DNA of 60,442 nt from the NCBI GenBank assembly GCA_910575105.1, contig CAJTDK010000021.1:1-60442 (forward strand), read 5' to 3'. The position numbers and the translations under genes were made by a program. How positions within the stretch are numbered: position 1 is the first letter of the stretch; every line of letters starts with the position of its first letter. This DNA comes from Lachnospiraceae bacterium. Lineage in GTDB: Bacteria; Bacillota; Clostridia; Lachnospirales; Lachnospiraceae. The notes beneath the pieces are model-generated. The model was not told the DNA's origin and made no database searches. It was given only the letters and a program-made list of their open reading frames with translations. Below are positions 41,998 to 50,795 of this stretch, piece by piece.

Positions 41998-42744
41998 ATG
42001 ACTCAGAATCAAAAGAAACTGATCGCTGCCGCCGCCGTATTTTCCATCGCATGGGGAATCTGCCCGGCAGCCAACGCGATGCATATTATGGAGGGCTATC
42101 TTCCGGCAGGATACTGTATCGCATGGGGAGTTCTCTCCCTTCCGTTCCTTGTGGCCGGTTTTATGAGGATAAAGAAAACTCTGGACGAAAACCGCAGGGC
42201 ACTGACGCTCCTTGCCATGTCAGGCGCATTTATCTTCGTCATCTCATCGTTAAAGATCCCTTCCGTTACCGGAAGCTGCTCCCATATGACAGGCACGGGG
42301 CTCGGCGCTATACTCTTCGGCCCGTGCACAGTCAGCATCCTGGGGCTGATCGTACTGATCTTTCAGGCGATTCTCCTTGCCCACGGCGGACTGACCTCAC
42401 TGGGAGCCAATACATTTTCCATGGCGATAGCAGGACCGTTTATCTCCTATGGAATCTACATGCTCTGCAGAAAATGTAAGCTGAGCCGTCTGGCCACCGT
42501 ATTCTTAGCCGCATCCGCCGGCGATCTGTTTACTTACTGTGTGACAAGCGTCCAGCTTGCCCTTTCCTATCCTTCAGAAGCAGGCGGTATATCGGCTTCT
42601 GTCCTGAAGTTTCTCGGTGTATTTGCCCCGACCCAGCTCCCTCTCGCGGTAGTGGAAGGTCTTCTGACTACAGCGATCGTCCTCTGCCTTGAATCCTACG
42701 CAAAGCCGGAGCTTAAGTCTGTCGGCTATCTTAAGGAGGTGTAG
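41998..42744 (+). CDS. cbiM: Cobalt ECF transporter, substrate-binding membrane protein CbiM
   Basis: The start is placed at the ATG at 41998 (MTQNQKKLIAAAAVFSIAWG) with AAAGGAGG before it; 248 residues. The N-terminal signal is followed by NAMHIMEGYLP, whose Met-His end binds cobalt after processing. Further segments include GSCSHMTGTGLGAILFGP. CbiM is the S-component that captures Co2+; CbiN, CbiQ and CbiO complete the complex. The gene is controlled by the cobalamin riboswitch. Confidence 0.95.
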   Translation: MTQNQKKLIAAAAVFSIAWGICPAANAMHIMEGYLPAGYCIAWGVLSLPFLVAGFMRIKKTLDENRRALTLLAMSGAFIFVISSLKIPSVTGSCSHMTGTGLGAILFGPCTVSILGLIVLIFQAILLAHGGLTSLGANTFSMAIAGPFISYGIYMLCRKCKLSRLATVFLAASAGDLFTYCVTSVQLALSYPSEAGGISASVLKFLGVFAPTQLPLAVVEGLLTTAIVLCLESYAKPELKSVGYLKEV

Positions 42745-42747
42745 AAG

Positions 42748-43068
42748 ATGGAAAAAAAGCAGAAAAAGATACTTTTCGCGTTGATTGCCGCAGCCGTCCT
42801 GATCGCGGCGGTTCCGTTTCTGGCACTTAGGGGCGCGGAATTCGGCGGTTCGGACGATGCCGGAAGCAAGATGGCAGAACAGATTCACGGGGAATATGAG
42901 CCGTGGTTTACCCCAGTTCTTGAGTCCCTGACCGGCGGTGAGATCCCGGGCGAGATCGAGAGCCTCCTGTTCTGCGTGCAGACAGGTATCGGCGTAGGCA
43001 TCACCGCGTTTTTCATGGGACGGCTTTACGAGCGCAGGAAACTCGGGAAGGATGATGAAGAGCTATGA
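42748..43068 (+). CDS. cbiN: Cobalt transport accessory protein CbiN
   Basis: 106 residues with two membrane segments (~9-28 and ~78-95) and an extracytoplasmic loop (EYEPWFTPVLESLTGGEIPG), the normal CbiN layout. It helps CbiM load cobalt. It starts four bases after the cbiM stop and overlaps cbiQ by 4 bp (ATGA), so the operon is tightly coupled. Confidence 0.92.
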   Translation: MEKKQKKILFALIAAAVLIAAVPFLALRGAEFGGSDDAGSKMAEQIHGEYEPWFTPVLESLTGGEIPGEIESLLFCVQTGIGVGITAFFMGRLYERRKLGKDDEEL

Positions 43069-43850
43069 TCATTATAGACAGGCTTTGCTACTGCTCAAAG
43101 CTCCGGTATGTCAATGCAGGGGAAAAATCCGCGTTTACCGTACTGACTCTTGCAGCATGCATCTTAAGCCGCTCATGTGCCGTCGCCCTTTTCGTGCTGG
43201 CGGCCACAGGAGTCCTCACGGTATATAAGGGCGGGCTTCCCCTCTTTAGATACTTAAAGCTGATGTCAATGCCGGCAGCTTTTCTGCTTCTTGGCACAGC
43301 CGCGATCTTCATCAATATATCGAAGGTTCCTCTTGGCGCCTTCGCATTTTCCGCCGGTTCTTACTACATCACCGGAAGCTTCCAGGGCTTAAGGCAGGGC
43401 GCAGAACTTATCCTCACTGCACTGGCAGGCATATCCTGCCTGTATTTTCTGTCCCTGAGCACTCCGGTGACAGATATTTTAACTGTTCTTAAACGGCTTC
43501 ATGTACCGGCGCTGATCCTGGAGCTGATGCTGCTCATCTACCGTTACATCTTTGTGATGCTTAAGCTGGCGGAAGATATCACCGTCTCCCAGCATGCCCG
43601 GCTCGGGAATCGGAATCTGGCTGCTTCACGGAAATCCTTTGCCGCTATGGTAAGCAGTATCTTTATCCTGTCTATCCGCCGCTCCGGCCAGCTTTATGAC
43701 GCTTTAGAGTCGCGCTGCTATAACGGGACGCTCCGGGTACTCCCGGAAGATCACCCGGCGAAGGCCTCCGAAGTCTTTTGTATCGCAGTCTTTGAGCTTT
43801 TTTTGTATCTCGCGGTCATTTTTCTTAAGCTGTCAGGAGGCATGCCATGA
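43065..43850 (+). CDS. cbiQ: Cobalt ECF transporter transmembrane subunit CbiQ
   Basis: 261 residues with four to five membrane segments and the coupling motif region (QLYDALESRCYNGTLRVLPE), the A-x-x-x-R-G/C-type signature contacting CbiO. It is the T-component that links the S-component to the ATPase. It overlaps cbiN and cbiO by 4 bp each. Confidence 0.93.
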   Translation: MIIIDRLCYCSKLRYVNAGEKSAFTVLTLAACILSRSCAVALFVLAATGVLTVYKGGLPLFRYLKLMSMPAAFLLLGTAAIFINISKVPLGAFAFSAGSYYITGSFQGLRQGAELILTALAGISCLYFLSLSTPVTDILTVLKRLHVPALILELMLLIYRYIFVMLKLAEDITVSQHARLGNRNLAASRKSFAAMVSSIFILSIRRSGQLYDALESRCYNGTLRVLPEDHPAKASEVFCIAVFELFLYLAVIFLKLSGGMP

Positions 43851-44806
43851 AACTTTCGGAGGATCACAACATCGATAGGGAGATCCTGCTTGAAGCAGAG
43901 CGTCTCTTCTATACTTATGAGGGGGAAAGCACGCCTGCCTTAAACGGCCTCTCCCTCACCATAAAGCGGGGAAAGAAGATCGCCTGCATGGGCGCTAACG
44001 GTTCTGGGAAATCCACTTTCTTCCTGTGCTGCAACGGCATATATACGCCCTCTTCGGGCTCCCTGTATCTGAGCGGCAGGCCCGTTGGCCGCACGAAAAA
44101 GGATCTGCTTATGCTGCGCCGGAAGGTAGGCATCGTATTCCAGGATCCGGACCGCCAGCTTTTTGCCGCAAGTGTCCGCCAGGAAATTTCTTTCGGCCCG
44201 CTAAACCTCGGTTTTTCCGAGGAAGAGACGCGCAGGCGGGTTGACGCGGTCATGGAGGAGCTTGGAATCACTGCCTATGCCCACAAGCCGGTCCACGCGT
44301 TGAGCGGCGGGCAGAAAAAACTAGTGTCCATCGCGGATATCCTGGTCATGGAGCCGGAACTTATCATTCTGGATGAGCCTGCCGCCGCCTTGGACCCCTT
44401 TTACACGGAAATGGTCCATCAGATCACCCGGCGCATTACGGAACGGGGAATTACGGTGATGATGGCGACCCACGATGTCAACTATGCTTACGAATGGGCT
44501 GACGAAATCATCCTGTTTGACGAAGGCAGGATATTACGGCAGGGACATCCCGCCGGACTGTTTTCTGATCATGCATTGCTGAAAAAGACGCATCTTACGC
44601 CGCCTATGCTCCTGACAGTTTTCCATCAACTCCAGTCCAGAAATCTGATCAGGGAGAAGTCGCCGGCGCCGCGGAATATGGAGGAGCTGAAAAGCCGCCT
44701 GACTTCCCCGCCGGATACACAGGAGCAAAACGGCTTCCCGGCTTCCCCGCCGGATACGCAGGAACAAAACAGCTGCCTGGCGCAGCAGGAGGAATTATCA
44801 ATATGA
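43847..44806 (+). CDS. cbiO: Cobalt ECF transporter ATPase CbiO
   Basis: 319 residues. The Walker A motif GANGSGKST is near residue 49, the Q-loop IVFQDPDRQLFA near 105, the signature ALSGGQKKLVSIA near 150, and Walker B LIILDEPAAALDP near 170. The C-terminal ~80 residues extend beyond the ATPase and contain a 13-residue segment twice (SPPDTQEQNGFPA and SPPDTQEQNSCLA), coming from two 39-bp DNA units (44703-44741 and 44742-44780). It powers cobalt import. It overlaps cbiK by 4 bp. Confidence 0.94.
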   Translation: MKLSEDHNIDREILLEAERLFYTYEGESTPALNGLSLTIKRGKKIACMGANGSGKSTFFLCCNGIYTPSSGSLYLSGRPVGRTKKDLLMLRRKVGIVFQDPDRQLFAASVRQEISFGPLNLGFSEEETRRRVDAVMEELGITAYAHKPVHALSGGQKKLVSIADILVMEPELIILDEPAAALDPFYTEMVHQITRRITERGITVMMATHDVNYAYEWADEIILFDEGRILRQGHPAGLFSDHALLKKTHLTPPMLLTVFHQLQSRNLIREKSPAPRNMEELKSRLTSPPDTQEQNGFPASPPDTQEQNSCLAQQEELSI

Positions 44807-45591
44807 AGATAAAGAAAGGAATCCTCGTGGTGAGCTTCGGCACCAGCCATGAGGATACAAGAGAAAAGACAATCGGCGCTATCGAAGCCGCCGTCTGTGT
44901 GGCACATCCCCAGATCCCTGTCTATTTTGCCTGGACAAGCGGAGTGATCAGAGCGAAGATCTTAAAAAAAACGGGCGAGAAAATATGCGGCACTAAAGAA
45001 GCCCTGGCGCAGATGAAGGCGGACGGGATCACCCATGTCTATATCCAGGCCACTCATATCATCAACGGCATCGAATACGAACTGCTGAAGGAGGATACCT
45101 GCAGATGCAAAGACTTTTTCTCCGCTATTTCCTTTGGGAAACCGCTTCTATCTTCTACGGAAGACATGAAAGAGCTCACCCGCATCATTGCCGGGGAATT
45201 CTCGGATATTCTCGCCTCCGGCGGGGCGGCCCTTGTCCTCATGGGACACGGCACAGAACACCATTCCAACACAGGCTATGCGGCGCTGGATTATATGTTC
45301 CGGGAGACAGGTCATCCGGATATCCACGTGGGGACTGTAGAGGCATACCCTTCCCCCGCGCAGATCATCCCTCTGCTTGATCCTTCCCGGATAAAGACTG
45401 TCCACCTGGCTCCCTTGATGACCGTAGCCGGCGACCACGCCAAAAACGATATGGCAGGAAACGCCGAGGATTCCTGGGCATCCCAGTTTGCGCGCGCCGG
45501 ATACCATGTGGTCTGCCATCTTAAGGGCCTGGGGGAATACCCGGCTGTCCGCCGGCTGTTTTTACGGCATCTTGATGAGATCCTGGACTGA
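44803..45591 (+). CDS. cbiK: Sirohydrochlorin cobaltochelatase CbiK
   Basis: 262 residues with two similar halves. The N-terminal half has the conserved ILVVSFGTSHEDTREK, and the metal-binding histidines are in ALVLMGHGTEHHSN near residue 146 and AEAYP/LAPLMTVAGDHAKND near 205. It inserts Co2+ into sirohydrochlorin (anaerobic cobalamin route). Being in one operon with cbiMNQO links cobalt import directly to its first use. The precorrin-2 dehydrogenase gene is on the opposite strand nearby. Confidence 0.94.
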   Translation: MKIKKGILVVSFGTSHEDTREKTIGAIEAAVCVAHPQIPVYFAWTSGVIRAKILKKTGEKICGTKEALAQMKADGITHVYIQATHIINGIEYELLKEDTCRCKDFFSAISFGKPLLSSTEDMKELTRIIAGEFSDILASGGAALVLMGHGTEHHSNTGYAALDYMFRETGHPDIHVGTVEAYPSPAQIIPLLDPSRIKTVHLAPLMTVAGDHAKNDMAGNAEDSWASQFARAGYHVVCHLKGLGEYPAVRRLFLRHLDEILD

Positions 45592-45646
45592 CTGTATCCT
45601 TCTAACCTCCCCCGGATGCCCTGATCCGCCGGCAGACTTCACCAGC

Positions 45647-46168
45647 TTATCCGTTAACGACGGCAATCTGGCAGGCCTTCATGGCTTCAAGGGCCTGCCG
45701 GTGGCTTTCCGGCGTCACACCTGCACAGCACGACGCATCCACGATGATCGGCACCTCCGGCAGGCTTGCCTTGATGATCATCGCATTGGATATGACGCAG
45801 ATATCTGTGCACAGTCCTACTAATGTAACGCTCTCGATGGCTTCCTGCTCATGGCACGCCTTCAAAATCTTCCCTAACTCCACGCTTCCGAAGGTTACCT
45901 TGTCAACCGGCTCATCCGCTATCAGCGGCCCGATCTCCGGGCAGATCTCCCACCCTTTGCTGCCGCGGATACAATGCCTTACCGGAAGGTTCCTCCCTTC
46001 CTGGGTCTCAAGATAATCCTCTCCGTGGGTATCCCTTGTGGCAAATACTCTGCCGTCAAATCCCCTGATCTTTTCCGCCACCCGCGGCACGATCTTTAGC
46101 GCCTCCTTAGTGCCAAGCGCACCGTCGATAAAATCATTCTGCATGTCAACTACAACTAATACGTTCAT
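45647..46168 (-). CDS. Isochorismatase-family amidohydrolase (nicotinamidase-like)
   Basis: 173 residues. The catalytic triad residues are in VVVDMQNDFIDG (Asp, residue 8), DKVTFGS (Lys) and LVGLCTDICVISNAM (Cys near 122). The metal-site region RDTHGEDYLETQEG and the order of motifs fit nicotinamidase (PncA-type), converting nicotinamide to nicotinate in NAD salvage. Assignment beyond the superfamily is moderate. Gap to yigZ is 12 bp on the same strand, suggesting an operon. Confidence 0.82.
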   Translation of the reverse strand: MNVLVVVDMQNDFIDGALGTKEALKIVPRVAEKIRGFDGRVFATRDTHGEDYLETQEGRNLPVRHCIRGSKGWEICPEIGPLIADEPVDKVTFGSVELGKILKACHEQEAIESVTLVGLCTDICVISNAMIIKASLPEVPIIVDASCCAGVTPESHRQALEAMKACQIAVVNG

Positions 46169-46180
46169 ACTTCCTCCTTT

Positions 46181-46831
46181 TTAAAGGACAGTCGGCACCC
46201 CGCCGATCTCGGCAAACTGAAGCTTCTCCGTCTCGCAAAGCCCTGCCTGTCCATTGGTTCCTTCTGTAATCTCTGCTTTTACCTGCTCCTTAATGTCATC
46301 CGCCAGCAGCACCTCTAACCGGACGGTATCTGTGTACTCCGAATTCAAAATGCAAATCCCCCTCTGCCCGAGAATGTACTGGATCTTCCCAAGCCCGGTA
46401 TAGTCTGTGGAGATTACCAGTTTAACACCCCGCATTCTGGTTATAATCACAGATGAGGCAAGCCCCGCCTTCACTGCGCCGGAATAAGCGCGCACCAGGC
46501 CGCCTGTCCCAAGAAGCACGCCGCCGAAATACCTGGTCACTACCACTGCTGCATTGTGGATCCCTTCCCCCAGAAGCACGTCAAGCATCGGCTTCCCGGC
46601 GGTTCCCTGAGGTTCCCCGTCGTCGCTGCAGCGGGCAAGTTCATTCCTGTCCCCGATGACATAGGCAAAGCAGTTGTGCCTTGCGTCCCAGTATTTTTTC
46701 CGCATAGCTTCGATAAAGGAAAGTGCCTCCTCCTCCGTCCCTGCCGGAACGACCGTGGCGATGAAACGGGATTTTTTCTCCACCAGCTCACCCTCGCCGC
46801 CCTGATATACGATTTTACATTGTTCTGTCAT
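46181..46831 (-). CDS. yigZ: YigZ family protein (IMPACT-like)
   Basis: 216 residues. The N-terminal UPF0029 domain shows KKSRFIATVVPAGTEEEAL near residue 19, the motif ARHNCFAYVIGD near 49 and DDGEPQGTAGKPML near 69, all typical of YigZ/IMPACT. The C-terminal ~70 residues are the ferredoxin-like DUF1949. The role in bacteria is unclear; eukaryotic relatives bind the GCN1/ribosome system. It is transcribed divergently from the penicillin-binding protein gene. Confidence 0.9.
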   Translation of the reverse strand: MTEQCKIVYQGGEGELVEKKSRFIATVVPAGTEEEALSFIEAMRKKYWDARHNCFAYVIGDRNELARCSDDGEPQGTAGKPMLDVLLGEGIHNAAVVVTRYFGGVLLGTGGLVRAYSGAVKAGLASSVIITRMRGVKLVISTDYTGLGKIQYILGQRGICILNSEYTDTVRLEVLLADDIKEQVKAEITEGTNGQAGLCETEKLQFAEIGGVPTVL

Positions 46832-46930
46832 GTTACGCCCTCCTACATAATACTAGTATATTAAATTTCTTAAGATTTTCCTACTAAAATGTGAAGTTTT
46901 CATTTTTTTCTTTATTTCAACAAGTTTATT

Positions 46931-46939
46931 TGCTATAAT
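46931..46939 (+). promoter_or_regulatory. Extended -10 promoter of the class A PBP gene
   Basis: TGC-TATAAT at 46931-46939 is an extended -10 element, 28 bp before the ATG. A -35 box is weak. Confidence 0.55.
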
Positions 46940-46966
46940 GACTGCGTATAAAGGAGGCAAGCACTT

Positions 46967-49630
46967 ATGAATTATAGTAAGAAAAAAGCTGCTCAAAAAC
47001 AAAAAAGGATAACATCCAAGTCTACCATGCAGGGCAAGCGGGTCGGACTCAGACTGGTTAAGGCCTTCTTCCTCTGTATAATCGTCATAGGTGTGGCAGG
47101 CGTGATCGGCGGCGGCTTATTTGTCAAAAAGATCATTGACGACGCCCCGAAGGTATCTCCCTCCGATGTCAAGCCCCAGGGCTATACGACCTTCGTATAC
47201 GCTGACGACGGGAAGAAGGAGATCGAACGGTTCGTAGCCTCCGGCTCCAACCGTATCTACAAGTCCATCGATGAGATTCCGGAGGACTTACAGCACGCGT
47301 TTGTCGCCATCGAGGACGAACGTTTTTACGAACACAACGGTATAGATATACGGGGTATCGCCCGTGCCGCAGTTGTTACGCTCACCGGCGGCTCTGAGGG
47401 TGCAAGTACCCTGACCCAGCAGCTGATCAAGAATAATGTCTTTCCGAACTTCGTCAACGAACAGACTTTCTATGACAAGCTGCAGCGTAAGTTCCAGGAG
47501 CAGTTCCTTGCCCTGCAGATTGAGAAGCAGATGAGCAAGGAAGAAATCATCGAAGCTTACATGAATACCATCAACCTCGGACAGAACTCTCTGGGCGTAC
47601 AGTCTGCGGCAAAGCGCTATTTTAATAAGAACGTCAACAAGCTCACCCTGTCCGAATGTGCGGTAATCGCGGGCATCACCCAGAGTCCGTCCGGCTTAAA
47701 CCCGGTGACTAACCCGGAGAAAAACGCACAGAGACGGAAAAAAGTCCTGAAGAATATGCTCGAGCAGGGCTATATCACAGAGGCAGCCTACAAGGAAGCC
47801 CTAGAAGACGATGTCTATGCGCGTATCCAGAAGGCAGCGAAGAAGACGGACAAGAAGAATCCTTACACTTATTTTGTAGATGCTCTTTCCGACCAGGTTC
47901 TTGAAGACCTCAAGTCCCAGCTCGGCTACACGGAGACGCAGGCTTACAACGCACTCTACAGCGGAGGCTTGAGCATATACTCCACACAGAACTTAGACAT
48001 CCAGAAGATCTGCGACGAGGAGATGAATGACGATTCCAATTACCCGTACCTTAAGGAGTACGGCCTGGATTATGCGCTGACTGTCACAAGGGCAGACGGC
48101 TCGATCGAGAACTACTCCTCCGGTCATATCAAACAGTACGCCAATAAAAAGCATGGCAAGACCCAGGGGCTTTTATACTCCAGCCCGGATGACGCCAAAG
48201 CTATGGTAAAGGAATGGAAGAAGACCATCAAGAAGAAGGGGGACACTTATGACGAGGTGATCAATATCACCCCGCAGCCCCAGGCTTCTATGACACTTAT
48301 GGACCAGAAGACCGGAGAAATCAAGGCTATGGTCGGCGGACGCGGCGAAAAGAAGAGCAGTCTCGGCCTGAACCGTGCATACAGAGGTTCCAAGAGACAG
48401 CCTGGTTCTACTTTCAAAGTACTGGCAGCCTACGCCCCGGCGATGGATGCCTGTGACAAGACCCTCGCGACGATCGTCCGCGATGAGCCGACCAAATATA
48501 AAAACGGCAAGCAGATCAAGAATGCCAGCAGAGGCTACAAAGGCGATGTCACCTACCGCAAAGCCATCGCCAATTCTATCAACGTCTGCGCCGTTAAAGT
48601 CAGCAACGAGATCACCCAGCAATTAGGCTTCGACTACTGTGAGAAATTCGGTATCACTACACTGGTCAAGAGTAAGAAAGCCAACGGCGGTATATACAGC
48701 GATATCAATGAGACTCTTGCCTTGGGCGGTCTGACTGACGGCGTGTACAATTACCAGCTATGCGGCGCATATGCGGCGATCGCCAACGGCGGCAAATACA
48801 ACAAGCCCATAATGTACACCAAAGTCCTCGACCACGACGGCAACCTCCTGTTAGAGGGCGGGAACCAGTCTCACCGTGTGTTAAAAGAAAGCACTGCGGC
48901 CCTTGTCACCAGCGCACTGGAAAGCGTTGTTACGGAAGGTACAGGGCGCTCCTGTTCACTCGGCAGCATGCCGGTAGCGGGAAAGACAGGTACGACCACC
49001 TCCAATAAGGACTTATGGTTCTGCGGCTTCACCCCGTATTACACCTGTGCCGTATGGGGCGGATATGATGATAATAAAGAATGTAATACCGATACCAGCT
49101 TCCGTTTCCGGCTGTGGAAAGGCATCATGGAACGGGTGCACGAGGATCTCGAACCAGAAGAATTTGAGATGCCTGATTCCGTTGAGAAGAAGACGGTATG
49201 TAAAAAGACTGGTATGCTGGCAAGAGCAGGCAGATGTCCGTCAATCACCGAATATTTCGATACGGATGTCCTTCCTGACGAGGTGTGCACCGGACACGGC
49301 GATGTCGATGACGGAGACGACGATGACGACGACAATGACGACGACGAGAGCATAGATACCGGCGGAGATGATCTGGAAGATCCGGATAATCCGGATAACC
49401 CGGGCGGCAATGATAATCCGGGCGGCAACGATAATCCGGGAACTACGGATCCTACTACGCCAACTAATCCATCTAATCCGTCTAATCCAACCACACCGTC
49501 CAATCCGACCACTCCGGACCCACCGACCACTCCGGATCCGCCAACGACTCCGGATCCGCCGGCCACGCCCGATCCACCGGCTACGACTGATCCGCCGACC
49601 ACGACTGATCCGGCGAATCCGACCGGTTAA
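46967..49630 (+). CDS. Class A penicillin-binding protein (PBP1A type)
   Basis: 887 residues. A basic cytoplasmic start and one membrane segment (~36-58) are followed by the GT51 transglycosylase (AIEDERFYEHNGIDIRGIA near 110, GASTLTQQLIKN near 145). The transpeptidase has the S-x-x-K serine in QPGSTFKVLAA near 485, SINVCAVK near 544 and the KTGTT motif near 675. After the catalytic part comes an Asp-rich stretch (~785-800), then a ~90-residue Pro/Thr/Asn tail of short P-D-P-P-T-T-type repeats, exposed outside the membrane. It polymerises and cross-links peptidoglycan. An extended -10 promoter precedes it and a strong terminator follows. Confidence 0.95.
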   Translation: MNYSKKKAAQKQKRITSKSTMQGKRVGLRLVKAFFLCIIVIGVAGVIGGGLFVKKIIDDAPKVSPSDVKPQGYTTFVYADDGKKEIERFVASGSNRIYKSIDEIPEDLQHAFVAIEDERFYEHNGIDIRGIARAAVVTLTGGSEGASTLTQQLIKNNVFPNFVNEQTFYDKLQRKFQEQFLALQIEKQMSKEEIIEAYMNTINLGQNSLGVQSAAKRYFNKNVNKLTLSECAVIAGITQSPSGLNPVTNPEKNAQRRKKVLKNMLEQGYITEAAYKEALEDDVYARIQKAAKKTDKKNPYTYFVDALSDQVLEDLKSQLGYTETQAYNALYSGGLSIYSTQNLDIQKICDEEMNDDSNYPYLKEYGLDYALTVTRADGSIENYSSGHIKQYANKKHGKTQGLLYSSPDDAKAMVKEWKKTIKKKGDTYDEVINITPQPQASMTLMDQKTGEIKAMVGGRGEKKSSLGLNRAYRGSKRQPGSTFKVLAAYAPAMDACDKTLATIVRDEPTKYKNGKQIKNASRGYKGDVTYRKAIANSINVCAVKVSNEITQQLGFDYCEKFGITTLVKSKKANGGIYSDINETLALGGLTDGVYNYQLCGAYAAIANGGKYNKPIMYTKVLDHDGNLLLEGGNQSHRVLKESTAALVTSALESVVTEGTGRSCSLGSMPVAGKTGTTTSNKDLWFCGFTPYYTCAVWGGYDDNKECNTDTSFRFRLWKGIMERVHEDLEPEEFEMPDSVEKKTVCKKTGMLARAGRCPSITEYFDTDVLPDEVCTGHGDVDDGDDDDDDNDDDESIDTGGDDLEDPDNPDNPGGNDNPGGNDNPGTTDPTTPTNPSNPSNPTTPSNPTTPDPPTTPDPPTTPDPPATPDPPATTDPPTTTDPANPTG

Positions 49631-49651
49631 CGGCTATAGCGAAAAAGATAA

Positions 49652-49689
49652 CCCCCGCTCCATAACGATGATCAATTATGGAGCGGGGG
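49652..49689. terminator. Strong terminator after the PBP gene
   Basis: CCCCCGCTCCATAA at 49652-49665 pairs perfectly with TTATGGAGCGGGGG at 49676-49689, with a 10-base loop and a T-run beyond. Suits both the PBP gene and the convergent glcK. Confidence 0.85.
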
Positions 49690-49810
49690 ACTTTTCATAC
49701 ACATATCATTTTCTCACGGTTTGTGCAGTTAATGCACAAACCAGTGTCAACAGCAATATTTTTATTCCTGCCCTTTCTATCTATTAACTTGTCTGTTTAC
49801 GCATCTATGA

Positions 49811-50770
49811 CTACCTTTTTACCTTATCGATCACCAGCTTCGCAGAACCGCAGATTCCCGCGTCATTTCCAAGCTCCGCCAGGATAAACTTCGTCTGTCT
49901 GTTGGCAAAAAATGCTTTTTCCTGATAGTATTTTTCGATATACCCGAGGATGATCTCTCCCGCCTTGGATACTCCGCCGCCGATTACGATCACCGTCGGG
50001 TCGGTAACTGCCGCAAGGTTCGCCATGGCATGTCCGAGATAAGAGCCAAACTCCTCCACGATCTCTTCCGCCACCTTATCCCCTTCCTTCAGCGCATCGA
50101 ACACGGTCTTCGCCGTGATCTTTTCCATCTCACATCTGCGCAACGCTGACGGATCGTCATTCTTTACCAGACGGATCCGCGCAAGTCTGGCAATCCCGGT
50201 TGCAGACGCATACTGCTCAAGACATCCTGTCTTACCGCAGCCGCAGGTATCCTTCTCCTCATAATTGACACAGAGATGGCCGATCTCGCCTCCTGCCCCG
50301 CCGCTGCCGACGATGGGCCTGCCGTTGACGATGACCCCGCCGCCCACTCCGGTACCCAAAGTCACCATGACCAAATCCTGCTGCCCCTTCCCGGCGCCCA
50401 GCCACATCTCACCGAGAGCCGCTACATTGGCGTCATTACCCACTTCGGTCGGAAGATTCATCAACTCTTCCATCTCCCGCTTAACCTCCTTGTAGCCCCA
50501 GCCCAGGTTCGCTGTATTCTTGACGATACCTTCTGCATTAACCGGCGCAGGGACACCGATTCCGATCCCTTCCACCATCTCTTTCTCTATGCCGTGCTCC
50601 TTAAGCTTCTCCGCAAGCGACCGCGCAATATCCGGAAGGACAGCGCTGCCGTGATTGGCTGTATCTGTCTTGATCTCCCACTTATCTGCGATCGTCCCGT
50701 CCGTCTGAAACAGCCCGATCTTTACCGTCGTACCTCCTACGTCCACTCCAAAGCAATATCTCTTATCCAT
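49811..50770 (-). CDS. glcK: ROK-family glucokinase
   Basis: 319 residues. The phosphate loop FGVDVGGTTVKIGLF lies at residue 8; the sugar-binding and zinc region is GAGGEIGHLCVNYEEKDTCG near 158 with CGKTGCLEQYAS. ROK glucokinases phosphorylate glucose with ATP. The gene follows hprK and uvrC on the same strand; glucokinase and HPr kinase in one unit is a carbon-catabolite theme. Confidence 0.9.
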   Translation of the reverse strand: MDKRYCFGVDVGGTTVKIGLFQTDGTIADKWEIKTDTANHGSAVLPDIARSLAEKLKEHGIEKEMVEGIGIGVPAPVNAEGIVKNTANLGWGYKEVKREMEELMNLPTEVGNDANVAALGEMWLGAGKGQQDLVMVTLGTGVGGGVIVNGRPIVGSGGAGGEIGHLCVNYEEKDTCGCGKTGCLEQYASATGIARLARIRLVKNDDPSALRRCEMEKITAKTVFDALKEGDKVAEEIVEEFGSYLGHAMANLAAVTDPTVIVIGGGVSKAGEIILGYIEKYYQEKAFFANRQTKFILAELGNDAGICGSAKLVIDKVKR

Positions 50771-50795
50771 CCTCGTCCTCTCCCATCCTGTTTAT

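Noticed and set aside
49039-49602. Minus-strand open frame opposite the PBP tail
   Set aside because: It arises from the repetitive Pro/Thr codons of the plus-strand gene and has low-complexity composition.
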